Origin: Nevskia sp.
GTDB lineage: Bacteria > Pseudomonadota > Gammaproteobacteria > Nevskiales > Nevskiaceae
DNA: 64,000 nt
Assembly: GCA_021732745.1 (NCBI GenBank)
Contig: JAKFUK010000001.1
Span: forward strand, 942,931 to 1,006,930
Direction of reading: 5' to 3'
The position numbers and the translations under genes were made by a program. The notes under the pieces were generated by a model. The model worked only from the letters and a program-made list of their open reading frames with translations. It had not been told where the DNA came from and ran no database searches. The stretch's first letter is position 1, and every line of letters starts with the position of its first letter. Below, in pieces: positions 1-9,747 of this stretch.

Positions 1-419
1 GCCGGATCGCGCGCCGCCTGGTCGGTGAACGAGGTGACGTCGATCTCGTCTTCCTTGGCCAGCAAGTTCGGAGCACTGGCCAGCGAATGGACTTCGGTGA
101 CTTCCGGCAACTGCTTGAAGGCCTCCGCGATCTTCGCGATGCGCGCCATGTTGTCGGCCGTGTAGACGGTCGGCTCGAAGCGCACGGCGACGATCAGCGG
201 ATCGTCGATGCCGAAGGTCTTGCGCACCTGTTCGAGCACCGCGCGTCCGGGATCGTGCTCCGGCAGCAGGGCTTCGGCGCTGGGGTCGATCGAGAAGCGC
301 ACTTCGCGAGTCAGCGGATTCACGCACAGCAGCAGCGCGATCACGGTCGCGACAGCCACCGCCGCCAGCACGCTGCGCGGCCGCTTGGCGACGACGCCGA
401 GCCAGGCGACGGTATTCAT
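1..419 (-). CDS. RND/MMPL-family exporter, N-terminal part (runs off the window)
   Basis: The ATG at 417-419 shares one base with the stop of the LolA-like gene, so the two are translationally coupled. About 139 residues lie in the window. They begin MNTVAWLGVVAKRPRSVL and continue with one membrane helix (about residues 17-35). A periplasmic stretch follows, with SIDPSAEALLPEHD and then FGIDDPLIVAV, the usual start of MMPL transporters, where helix 1 is followed by a large periplasmic domain. Such proteins export lipids or hydrophobic compounds by proton motive force. The pairing with an outer-membrane lipoprotein-sorting-like protein is common and suggests lipid transfer to the outer membrane. 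The substrate is unknown and the rest of the gene is outside the window. Confidence 0.85.
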   Translation of the reverse strand, partial: MNTVAWLGVVAKRPRSVLAAVAVATVIALLLCVNPLTREVRFSIDPSAEALLPEHDPGRAVLEQVRKTFGIDDPLIVAVRFEPTVYTADNMARIAKIAEAFKQLPEVTEVHSLASAPNLLAKEDEIDVTSFTDQAARDP

Positions 420-1201
420 CAGTTGCCGCGATAAAACGAGGTGGGATTGAACAACCGCGCCGGCAATTCATCCGAGGTGCCGCTGACCCCGGTCACCTTG
501 AGCCGCGTGCTGGTGCCTTCCTTCAAGTCGCGCATGGTCAGATCTGACAGATACCAGTAGCCATCGGCGCGCTTGAGGCTTTCCGCCGTCGCGCTGAGTT
601 CCTTGCGCAGGGTCTTGCCTTCGTAGAACTCGGCTTTCAGCGCCACGCAGGACTTGCGGTCGACATAGGCGAGCACCCGGCTGTAGCGCGTCGAACCGCC
701 GGCCGCCGGCAGCAGGCGCAGCACGTCGACCGGCCGGTCGCCGAGCATCGACGGCTTTTCCAGCGCCGCCTGCGCATCACCGAAAGCGGCCTGCAGCTGC
801 TTCATGTCGTTGTAGCTGAAGTCGGTGCCGAGCAGCGAGCCGTCGATCGAGGCACCGCTGATCTTGCGCACCCGCTGGATCGCCGGCAGGTACAGAAAGA
901 TTTCGTCCTTCTTTTCAGCCCCGCCTTCGCGCATCAGGTAGGACGCGCCGTCGAGATCGCGCGGCTTGGCGATGCGCAGCAGCACGCGGATCAGACCGTC
1001 GATCCGGGTCGCGTAGACCTTGCCCTTGAGCAGCCGCTCCATTCCGCCGCGATCGACGGCGGTCAGTTCGACTTCCTTGATCTGCAGCGACGGCGGCACG
1101 TTGGCCCGCATGCAATCGAGCACTTTCCGCGTTGCATCATCGGCTTGCACCGTGCCGGCCACCGCGATCAGCGCCGCGTACAGCCATCGTCTTGCCTTCA
1201 T
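419..1201 (-). CDS. LolA-like outer membrane lipoprotein-sorting family protein
   Basis: This 260-residue protein has a clear Sec signal (MKARRWLYAALIAVAGTVQA, then DD). The mature part is a lipid-binding barrel-type sequence with the KGKVYATRIDGL and DEIFLYLPAIQRVRKISG stretches. These are typical of the LolA/LppX-like proteins encoded next to MMPL exporters. It ends with the stop overlapping the start of the MMPL gene, so the two probably form one periplasmic transfer route. The family match is by overall pattern; the ligand is not predictable. The ATG at 1199-1201 is the only good start before the repeat-filled upstream gap. Confidence 0.8.
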   Translation of the reverse strand: MKARRWLYAALIAVAGTVQADDATRKVLDCMRANVPPSLQIKEVELTAVDRGGMERLLKGKVYATRIDGLIRVLLRIAKPRDLDGASYLMREGGAEKKDEIFLYLPAIQRVRKISGASIDGSLLGTDFSYNDMKQLQAAFGDAQAALEKPSMLGDRPVDVLRLLPAAGGSTRYSRVLAYVDRKSCVALKAEFYEGKTLRKELSATAESLKRADGYWYLSDLTMRDLKEGTSTRLKVTGVSGTSDELPARLFNPTSFYRGN

Positions 1202-1268
1202 GAACGTCCCCGAAACCCTGACCTCAAGACTATCGCGACGCGGGTTGCCAAAAGCGGATCTCTCGCGA

Positions 1269-1418
1269 AGACGCGGAGAAAAGCCCTCGACCGTAGGGCG
1301 GCAATCCCTTGCCGCCGCGCTTTTAGGTCAAGCGTTCAAGGCGGCAAGGGATTGCCGCCCTACGGTTTTATCTCGCATTGGCTTTTCTCCGCGTGCTCCG
1401 CGTTCTCTGCGTGAGCAA
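1269..1418. repeat. Nested inverted repeat (GGCAA-type palindrome inside a larger hairpin)
   Basis: The core at 1293-1363 starts GTAGGGCGGCAATCCC and ends with its inverse GGATTGCCGCCCTAC. It is wrapped by an outer inverted repeat (ACGCGGAGAAAAGCC at about 1270, GGCTTTTCTCCGCGT at about 1380). It fills most of the gap between the LolA-like gene and the DUF1244 gene. Related cores occur at 35416, 55385 and 61448. Confidence 0.85.
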
Positions 1419-1433
1419 GCTTTTCCGCAAATC

Positions 1434-1730
<297 letters not shown>

Positions 1731-1828
1731 GGTCGTGGCGGTGGCTTTTGGAGGAATCGCGATTGTGCGCGATGCCCCGGAGCGCCGCGACACCCTGCCC
1801 TTCAACCCTCGCTCTCAAGAGACAGCAA

Positions 1829-3100
1829 ATGTCCCCGCTCCCCCGCATTGTCATCGTCGGTGCCGGCTTCGGCGGCTTGACCGCCGCCCGCGCGCTCGAT
1901 GGTCTGGCCGTTGATCTCACCGTCGTCGACCGCCGGAATTTCCATCTTTTTCAACCACTTCTGTATCAGGTCGCGACCGCCGGCCTGAATCCTTCGGACG
2001 TCGCCTGGCCGGTGCGCGGCATTCTGAGCCGGCAGAAAAACGCTCGCGTGCTGCTCGGCGAAGTCACTTCGATCGACGCCACAACGCGCGAAGTGCTGCT
2101 CTCCGACGGCCGCAAGCTGGCCTACGACTGGCTGATTCTGGCCACCGGGGCGACCCACACCTATTTCGGCAACGATCAGTGGGAGCGTCACGCTCCGGGA
2201 CTCAAGCGTGTCGACGACGCCACACTGATCCGTCGCCGCCTGTTGCTGGCGCTGGAACGCGCCGAGAACAGCGGCGACCCTGCCGAGCAGAAAAAGCTGA
2301 TGACTTTCGCCATCGTCGGTGCCGGGCCGACGGGCGTCGAACTGGCGGGCGCGATCGCCGAATTGTCGAAGAAAGTGTTGATCCACGACTTCCGCGCAAT
2401 CAATACCCGCGATGTCCGCGTGGTGCTGGTCGAAGGCGCTGATAGGGTGCTGCTGTCGTTCCCGCCGACGCTGTCGGCATTCGCGCTCGCGGAGCTGGAA
2501 AAGAAGGGCGTGGATGTGATGCTGAACACCCGGGTCACCGGCTGCGATGCCGACGGCCTGAGCTTCGGCGACGGCAGCAATCTAGACGCGGCAACGGTGC
2601 TCTGGGCGGCCGGTGTTGCCGCCTCGCCCGCCGCACGATGGCTCGACGTGCCCGCCGACCGCGCCGGCCGCGTGCAGGTGCTGCCGGACCTGGGCGTGCC
2701 CGGTCACGAACGGGTGTTCGTGATCGGCGACACCGCCGCCATCGTCCAGAACGGCAAGCAGGTGCCGGGCGTGGCCCCGGCGGCCAAGCAGCAGGGCCAG
2801 CATGTCGCGAAGACCATTCGCGCAGCACTGGCCGGAAAAAAGTCACCCGGGCCGTTCAAGTACCGGGATTTCGGCAATCTGGCGACCATCGGCCGCCATT
2901 CGGCGGTGATCGACTTCGGCTTCCTGCGCATGAAAGGTCTGATCGCCTGGTGGCTGTGGGGCATCGCCCACGTCTATTTCCTGATCGGCGCGCGCAACCG
3001 TAGCTTGGTCGCGACACAATGGTTCTTCAATTACCTGTCCTATAGCCGCGCGGCGCGGCTGATCGTCGGCACCGACGAGGACTACAAAGAGATCCGATGA
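1829..3100 (+). CDS. ndh: Type II NADH:quinone oxidoreductase (NDH-2 / NAD(P)/FAD-dependent oxidoreductase)
   Basis: This 423-residue flavoprotein carries two Rossmann dinucleotide motifs: GAGFGG at residues 11-16 for FAD and GAGPTGVELAG near residue 164 for NADH. It also has the LYQVATAGL stretch and the late FAD motif VFVIGDTA. The last 60 residues (LIAWWLWGIAHVYFLIG, then ATQWFFNYLS) form the membrane-anchoring end seen in NDH-2. It oxidises NADH and reduces quinone on the cytoplasmic face of the inner membrane without pumping protons. The stop overlaps the start of selO by four bases (ATGA at 3097-3100). The ATG at 1829 gives normal length. Confidence 0.9.
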   Translation: MSPLPRIVIVGAGFGGLTAARALDGLAVDLTVVDRRNFHLFQPLLYQVATAGLNPSDVAWPVRGILSRQKNARVLLGEVTSIDATTREVLLSDGRKLAYDWLILATGATHTYFGNDQWERHAPGLKRVDDATLIRRRLLLALERAENSGDPAEQKKLMTFAIVGAGPTGVELAGAIAELSKKVLIHDFRAINTRDVRVVLVEGADRVLLSFPPTLSAFALAELEKKGVDVMLNTRVTGCDADGLSFGDGSNLDAATVLWAAGVAASPAARWLDVPADRAGRVQVLPDLGVPGHERVFVIGDTAAIVQNGKQVPGVAPAAKQQGQHVAKTIRAALAGKKSPGPFKYRDFGNLATIGRHSAVIDFGFLRMKGLIAWWLWGIAHVYFLIGARNRSLVATQWFFNYLSYSRAARLIVGTDEDYKEIR

Positions 3101-4572
3101 CCCTGCCTGCCATCACGCCGCGCTTCGCGGCCCTCGGCGAACCGTATTCGCTGCCGATTCCGGCTCGTCCGCTGCCGACGCCGACGCTGTTGCACGTCAA
3201 TTCAGCCCTGGCGCGCGAACTGGGTGTCGACCCGGCTGACACCGCCTCGCCAAGCTTCGCCGCGATCATGGCCGGCAACGCGCCGTGGCTGGACTACGAA
3301 GCCCGAGCCTCGGTCTACGCCGGCCATCAGTTCGGCCAGTTCGTGCCGCAACTGGGCGATGGCCGGGCGCTGTCGATCGCCGAAATCCTCGACGCCGCCG
3401 GCCAGCCGCAGGAACTGCAACTGAAGGGCGCAGGGCCGACGCCATATTCGCGCGGCTCCGACGGCCGCGCCGTGCTGCGCTCGTCGATCCGCGAATACCT
3501 GAGCTCGGAAGCGATGCACGCACTCGGCATTCCCACCACCCGGGCGCTGGCGCTGGTCGGCTCGCCGCAGCCGGTGCGCCGCGAAACCATCGAGACCGCG
3601 GCCGTGGTCTGTCGGGTGGCACCAAGCTTCATCCGCTTCGGCCATTTCGAGTTCTGGTACTACCGGCGCGAGCACGAGCGGCTGGCACCGCTGGCCGATC
3701 AGCTGATCGCCCAGCATTTTCCTGAGTTCGACGGCCACCCCGACCGCCACGCGCTGTGGCTGACCGAAGTCGTCGAGCGCACGGCGCGTCTCATGGCGGG
3801 CTGGCAAGCCGTGGGCTTCTGCCACGGCGTGATGAACACCGACAATTTTTCCGCCCTGGGTCTGACCATCGACTACGGCCCGTTTGGCTTCCTCGATGCC
3901 TTCGACCCGCATCACATCTGCAATCACACCGATCAGGGCGGCCGCTACGCCTGGGATCGCCAGCCGATGATCGGCCACTGGAACTGCACGAAATTGTTGC
4001 AAGCCTGCCTGCCGCTGCTGGGCGATACGCCGGAGGCAGCGGTGGCACGCGCGCAGCCGATCGCCGATCGCTATCCCGCCACTTATTCAGCCGCGATGAC
4101 GGCACGCTGGGCCGCCAAGCTGGGCCTGCGCGCGTTCCGCGACGGCGACGAAACGCTGGTCAACCGCTGGCTGGCCCTGCTGGCATCCAGCAAGGCCGAC
4201 TTCACGCGAAGCTGGCGGCACCTGGCGCGGATCAAGGCGCTGGATGACGGCCCTGGAACCGGCGTTCGCGAAGAAATCCTCGACCTTGCCGCTTTCGACG
4301 CCTGGCTGCCCGATTACCGCGCCCGGCTGCGCAGCGAACAAAGCGACGACGCCGAACGCACTGCCCGGATGAATGCCGCCAACCCGAAGTACGTGCTGCG
4401 CAACCATCTGGCGCAAGCGGCAATCGCCCGCGCCGAAACGGGCGACTACAACGAAATCGACCGCCTGTTCGCGCTGCTGTCACACCCGTACGCGGAGCAG
4501 CCGGAGCACGAGCGCTACGCCGCCGAACCGCCGCCGGAAGCGCGACATATCGAAGTCAGTTGCTCCTCGTGA
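3097..4572 (+). CDS. selO: Protein adenylyltransferase SelO (YdiU family)
   Basis: This is a pseudokinase-fold enzyme of 491 residues, normal for bacterial SelO. Visible landmarks are YAGHQFGQF, LGDGRA (about residue 87), LQLKGAGPTPYSR, the metal and nucleotide motifs CHGVMNTDN (about 241) and DYGPFGFLD, and WNCTKLLQ. It ends VSCSS, the tail that carries selenocysteine in eukaryotic homologues and is cysteine here. SelO transfers AMP from ATP to Ser/Thr/Tyr of target proteins and is linked to redox control, including glutaredoxin. The ATGA overlap with the NDH-2 gene implies co-translation. Confidence 0.95.
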   Translation: MTLPAITPRFAALGEPYSLPIPARPLPTPTLLHVNSALARELGVDPADTASPSFAAIMAGNAPWLDYEARASVYAGHQFGQFVPQLGDGRALSIAEILDAAGQPQELQLKGAGPTPYSRGSDGRAVLRSSIREYLSSEAMHALGIPTTRALALVGSPQPVRRETIETAAVVCRVAPSFIRFGHFEFWYYRREHERLAPLADQLIAQHFPEFDGHPDRHALWLTEVVERTARLMAGWQAVGFCHGVMNTDNFSALGLTIDYGPFGFLDAFDPHHICNHTDQGGRYAWDRQPMIGHWNCTKLLQACLPLLGDTPEAAVARAQPIADRYPATYSAAMTARWAAKLGLRAFRDGDETLVNRWLALLASSKADFTRSWRHLARIKALDDGPGTGVREEILDLAAFDAWLPDYRARLRSEQSDDAERTARMNAANPKYVLRNHLAQAAIARAETGDYNEIDRLFALLSHPYAEQPEHERYAAEPPPEARHIEVSCSS

Positions 4573-4614
4573 TCGCGGCTTGCCCGCTGCGCGCAAGCGG
4601 AAGCTGAGCCGCCC

Positions 4615-6795
<2,181 letters not shown>

Positions 6796-6824
6796 TTATG
6801 CCGGAATTGGCGGCTGCCGCCTAC

Positions 6825-7751
6825 TCATTCGCAGCCGACATTACGGCGATCACCCACGTCATCGCCTGCGTCGCAGTTATCGACACCGAGGCCGCCGATC
6901 AGCGCGTCGCCGCCGTCATCGCCCTCAAGATCGTCATCGCCGCTGCCACCAGACAACATGTCGTCGCCCACACCGCCGGACAAGCGATCGCGGCCGCCGC
7001 CGCCGCGCACGGTATCGCGGCCGGCATCGCCGCAGATCACGTCATCACCGCCGCGACCATCAATGACGTCGTTGCCGCCGAGGCCCGTAATCACATCGGC
7101 ACCGGCAGTGCCATTGAGCCGATCATTGCCTTCGCTGCCGATGATCGTTGCCGGCAATCCCTGGCAGGAAAAGACCGGCGTGCCGCCTACCGCCGCGAAA
7201 TTGACAAAGGTGCCGTCGGCACCCGTGCCGATGATCACGAAAGCATCCTCGATCCGCAGCGCTGTGGTCGGCAGCGCGTCGCTTCTGATCAGCGTCATGT
7301 CGCCGTCGATGCTGAGAAAGTCGACCTCAACCGAGTTGATGGTGTCACCGCCGAGCAGGCGGTTGGCGGTCGTCGGTCCACCAAAGAAAAACACCTGATC
7401 GGGGGCATCGACATTTCCGGCGTCGTCGAAAGTCTGGACATTGCCACTCGGCGTGGCAGAAATGCGAAGCCCCAGTGCCGGCATCTCGACAATCATGGAC
7501 GCTACGGCACCGAAAAAAATGCCGGCCCCGCCTTCCGGTTCGCTGTCAGGAACCGAGGTGTTGAGCCGGTAAACGATGCTCAGCGGCGTTCCAGCGGGAA
7601 ACTCGCCCGCGTGCCGACCGGAGGATCGGACGACTTCGGCGGCGTAACGGACTTCGACAGACGCTTCGGCAAACACCGGCCATACCAGCAAGGCCGACAG
7701 GGCAGCCGGGGCCAGCGAACGACGACGCAGCAGATCCATTGAGATAGGCAC
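6825..7751 (-). CDS. Exported RTX (calcium-binding) repeat protein
   Basis: This protein has 308 residues. The GTG at 7749-7751 is chosen because AGGAG (7759-7763) lies exactly seven bases upstream; the next ATG four codons in has no such site. The N-terminus is a Sec-type signal (basic LLRRR, then APAALSALLVWPVFAEA). Residues about 30-200 form an unrecognised beta-rich domain. From about 205 to the end run nonapeptide RTX repeats (GNDRLNG, GADVITG, GGNDVIDG, GGDDVICG, GRDRLSG, GDDMLSG), which bind calcium outside the cell. RTX proteins normally leave by a type I system with a C-terminal signal; a Sec signal here is unusual. Function unknown. Confidence 0.8.
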   Translation of the reverse strand: MPISMDLLRRRSLAPAALSALLVWPVFAEASVEVRYAAEVVRSSGRHAGEFPAGTPLSIVYRLNTSVPDSEPEGGAGIFFGAVASMIVEMPALGLRISATPSGNVQTFDDAGNVDAPDQVFFFGGPTTANRLLGGDTINSVEVDFLSIDGDMTLIRSDALPTTALRIEDAFVIIGTGADGTFVNFAAVGGTPVFSCQGLPATIIGSEGNDRLNGTAGADVITGLGGNDVIDGRGGDDVICGDAGRDTVRGGGGRDRLSGGVGDDMLSGGSGDDDLEGDDGGDALIGGLGVDNCDAGDDVGDRRNVGCE

Positions 7752-8073
7752 GGCAATACTCCTGAGAGAGAGAGGCAGGCTTCTTGGCAGCTCGAGCGAT
7801 ATGCCGGATGAACACCGGCCCACCGGAAGCTAGCGACTGCCCGTCAGGAAATCCCATCGGATTTCTAACGAATTTCGATCGAACGTCGTCCGACGCTGTC
7901 GTTCCTCGCGTTCGATGGCTCTGTGCCTGCTTTGCTGCTGCTGTCTGAACCGACCCTCTACTCCCCGTCGACCAAAAATACACACGCTGTGCAAACTGGC
8001 AGAATCCACGCAAGCCAGCCGGGCAAAGCGACCCGGGCGCATCGGCCATGACAAGAACCAAGGGGAGCAGCAG
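7752..8073. other. Divergent intergenic region
   Basis: This 322-base gap separates the RTX gene (leftward) from the membrane-protein gene (rightward) and must hold both promoters. The only clear signals are the RTX ribosome binding site at 7759-7763 and AGGGGAG at 8061-8067 for the rightward gene. No repeat element or RNA gene was recognised. Confidence 0.5.
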
Positions 8074-8811
8074 GTGAGCGACGCATCGAAACCCGGCAAC
8101 TTCCTCGCCCGCGATGTCGCGGTGGCCAAGCTGCTGGCCTGGTCGGGCATCATTCTGGTGATCTCGCTGGGCATCACCCAGGGCTTGATGATGGGTTTCA
8201 TCCCGCCGCCCTCGCCCAGCTTGAGTGCCGAGGAACTGGCGCAGATCTTCATCGACCGCAAGATCGGCATCCGCGTCGGCACCCTGATCCAGTGCATCTG
8301 CTACTCGTTCTGGGGCACCTGGGCGATCTCGATCGTCGCCTGCATGCGGCGCATGGAGCGCGGTATCCCGATCCTGAGCTATGCCGCGATCGCCAATGCC
8401 GGCGGTGCCTACGTGTTCTTCATGATGATGCCGATCACCTGGGCGATGATCGCGTTCCGGCCGGAAACCATGGACCCGAAGTTCATCCAGATCATGAACG
8501 ACTACGTCTGGTTCATCTTCATCCTGAGCTGGCCGCCGTTCGCGCTGTTCATGATCATGATCGCCACCGCGATCTTTCGTGATCACAACCTCCCCACCAT
8601 CTACCCGCGCTGGCTGGCCTTCTTCAATCTGTGGTGCGCGGTGCTGATCACGCCAGCCGGCCTGATCGAATTCGTCAAGACCGGGCCGTTCGCCTACGAC
8701 GGCGCAATCTCGTTCTGGTTCATCTACCTGGTGTTCTTCGGCTGGATCATGGTGATGAGCGTGGAAACCCTGAAATCGCTTAACCGAGTGGCGCTCAAGG
8801 CCGTCGCCTGA
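8074..8811 (+). CDS. Polytopic membrane protein of unknown function
   Basis: This 245-residue protein is read from the GTG at 8074, preceded by AGGGGAG with six-base spacing. A longer in-frame reading from 7915 would begin with an implausible cysteine-rich leader. Six or so hydrophobic segments are evident (LLAWSGIILVISLGITQGL, the YSFWGTWAISIV region, AYVFFMMMPITWAMIAF, FIFILSWPPFALFMIMIA, LWCAVLITPAGLI, FWFIYLVFFGWIMVM). No catalytic or metal-binding motif was recognised. It is followed at once by NorE-like and NorF-like genes, suggesting a membrane complex related to heme-copper oxidases, but it is not itself an oxidase catalytic subunit. Confidence 0.7.
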   Translation: MSDASKPGNFLARDVAVAKLLAWSGIILVISLGITQGLMMGFIPPPSPSLSAEELAQIFIDRKIGIRVGTLIQCICYSFWGTWAISIVACMRRMERGIPILSYAAIANAGGAYVFFMMMPITWAMIAFRPETMDPKFIQIMNDYVWFIFILSWPPFALFMIMIATAIFRDHNLPTIYPRWLAFFNLWCAVLITPAGLIEFVKTGPFAYDGAISFWFIYLVFFGWIMVMSVETLKSLNRVALKAVA

Positions 8812-8828
8812 TCGTGACGGGCGCGGCG

Positions 8829-9416
8829 ATGACCGACCCAGCCACGCACAAGCCCGACGGCCACATGCCCGGCGAGGAAGGCATCTGGCTGTTCATTGCC
8901 GGCGATCTGCTGATGTTTTCGCTGCTGTTCGTGATCTTTCTGGTCTACCGCGCTGGCGATCTGGCGCTGTTCCAGGCGGGTCATGCGCAGCTCAACCAGA
9001 CCTGGGGGCTGGTCAATACCATGCTGATGCTGAGCAGCTCCTGGCTGGTGGCCACCGCCATCCAGGCCGCGCGGCGGCAGATGACGCAGGTGGTGGTCGC
9101 CTGCTTCGGATTGGCGCTGATGTGCGGGGCCGGCTTCATCGTGGTCAAGGTCTTCGAGTACAGCGAAAAGATCGCCGCCGACCTGACGCTGACCACCAAT
9201 GATTTCTTCATGCTGTATTTCAGCTACACCGGCATCCACCTGATCCATGTGCTGATCGGCATGGGCGTGCTAACCACCCTGATGCTCTACAGCCGCTCGG
9301 GCGCGTTCACGGCCGCGAAAATGCAGCACCTGGAATCCGGCGCCAGCTTCTGGCATCTGGTCGACCTGCTGTGGATCGTGCTGTTCGCGCTGCTGTATCT
9401 CGTCGGTGGGCGATGA
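8829..9416 (+). CDS. Heme-copper oxidase subunit III family protein (NorE-like)
   Basis: This 195-residue protein has five membrane helices and the subunit III signature: GEEGIWLFIAGDLLMFSLLF, then FFMLYFSYTGIHLIHVLIG and SGASFWHLVDLLWIVLFALLY. Its five-helix length matches NorE rather than full CoxC. NorE is an accessory protein of nitric oxide reductase, and similar proteins accompany other respiratory complexes. No catalytic subunit is encoded nearby, so its partner is unknown. A GTG five codons upstream (8814) is an alternative start. It overlaps the next gene by four bases. Confidence 0.85.
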   Translation: MTDPATHKPDGHMPGEEGIWLFIAGDLLMFSLLFVIFLVYRAGDLALFQAGHAQLNQTWGLVNTMLMLSSSWLVATAIQAARRQMTQVVVACFGLALMCGAGFIVVKVFEYSEKIAADLTLTTNDFFMLYFSYTGIHLIHVLIGMGVLTTLMLYSRSGAFTAAKMQHLESGASFWHLVDLLWIVLFALLYLVGGR

Positions 9417-9682
9417 AGGCGCTGCTGCTGTCGCGCGTCACGGTGGTCTGGGGCCTGCTGATCGCGGCCACCCTGCTGTCCTGGCAGCTCGGCCACGGCG
9501 TCGGCTTCGACGATGCCCGGCTCGCAGGTGCGGCGATCCTGATCGTCACCTTCATCAAGGTGCGCTTCGTGATCCGCGATTTCATGGAAATCCGCCACGC
9601 GCCGCGCTGGATGCGCCGAGTCGGCGATGGCTGGATCCTCCTGATCGTGGCGCTGCTGGTGGGTCTTTTCCTCTCCGCGTAG
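9413..9682 (+). CDS. Cytochrome c oxidase subunit IV / NorF-like small membrane protein
   Basis: This 89-residue protein has three hydrophobic segments (VVWGLLIAATLLSWQLGHG, GAAILIVTFIKVRFVIRDFMEI, WILLIVALLVGLFLS). The FIKVRFVIRDFMEIRHAP stretch is characteristic of the bacterial subunit IV/NorF family, partners of NorE. The start overlaps the NorE-like stop (ATGA). The TAG stop at 9680-9682 lies inside the GTAGGGCGGG edge of the palindromic element that follows. Confidence 0.8.
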   Translation: MKALLLSRVTVVWGLLIAATLLSWQLGHGVGFDDARLAGAAILIVTFIKVRFVIRDFMEIRHAPRWMRRVGDGWILLIVALLVGLFLSA

Positions 9683-9747
9683 GGCGGGCCGTGCCCGCCG
9701 CGCACCTCGATCGGTCGTCGCGATGTGGCGGCCACGGGCCGCCCTAC
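9679..9747. repeat. GTAGGGCGGG-type palindromic element
   Basis: It starts GTAGGGCGGGCCGTGCCCGCC and ends with the inverse, GGCGGCCACGGGCCGCCCTAC. It lies between two convergent genes and supplies the TAG stop codon of both (9680-9682 on plus, 9744-9746 on minus). Related elements are at 16675, 26493 and 55301. Confidence 0.85.

Noticed and set aside
7997-8012. TGGCAG-N5-ACGCA before the 245-residue membrane protein as a sigma-54 promoter
   Set aside because: Only the GG and GC pairs match; the -12 box is poor and no activator gene is nearby.
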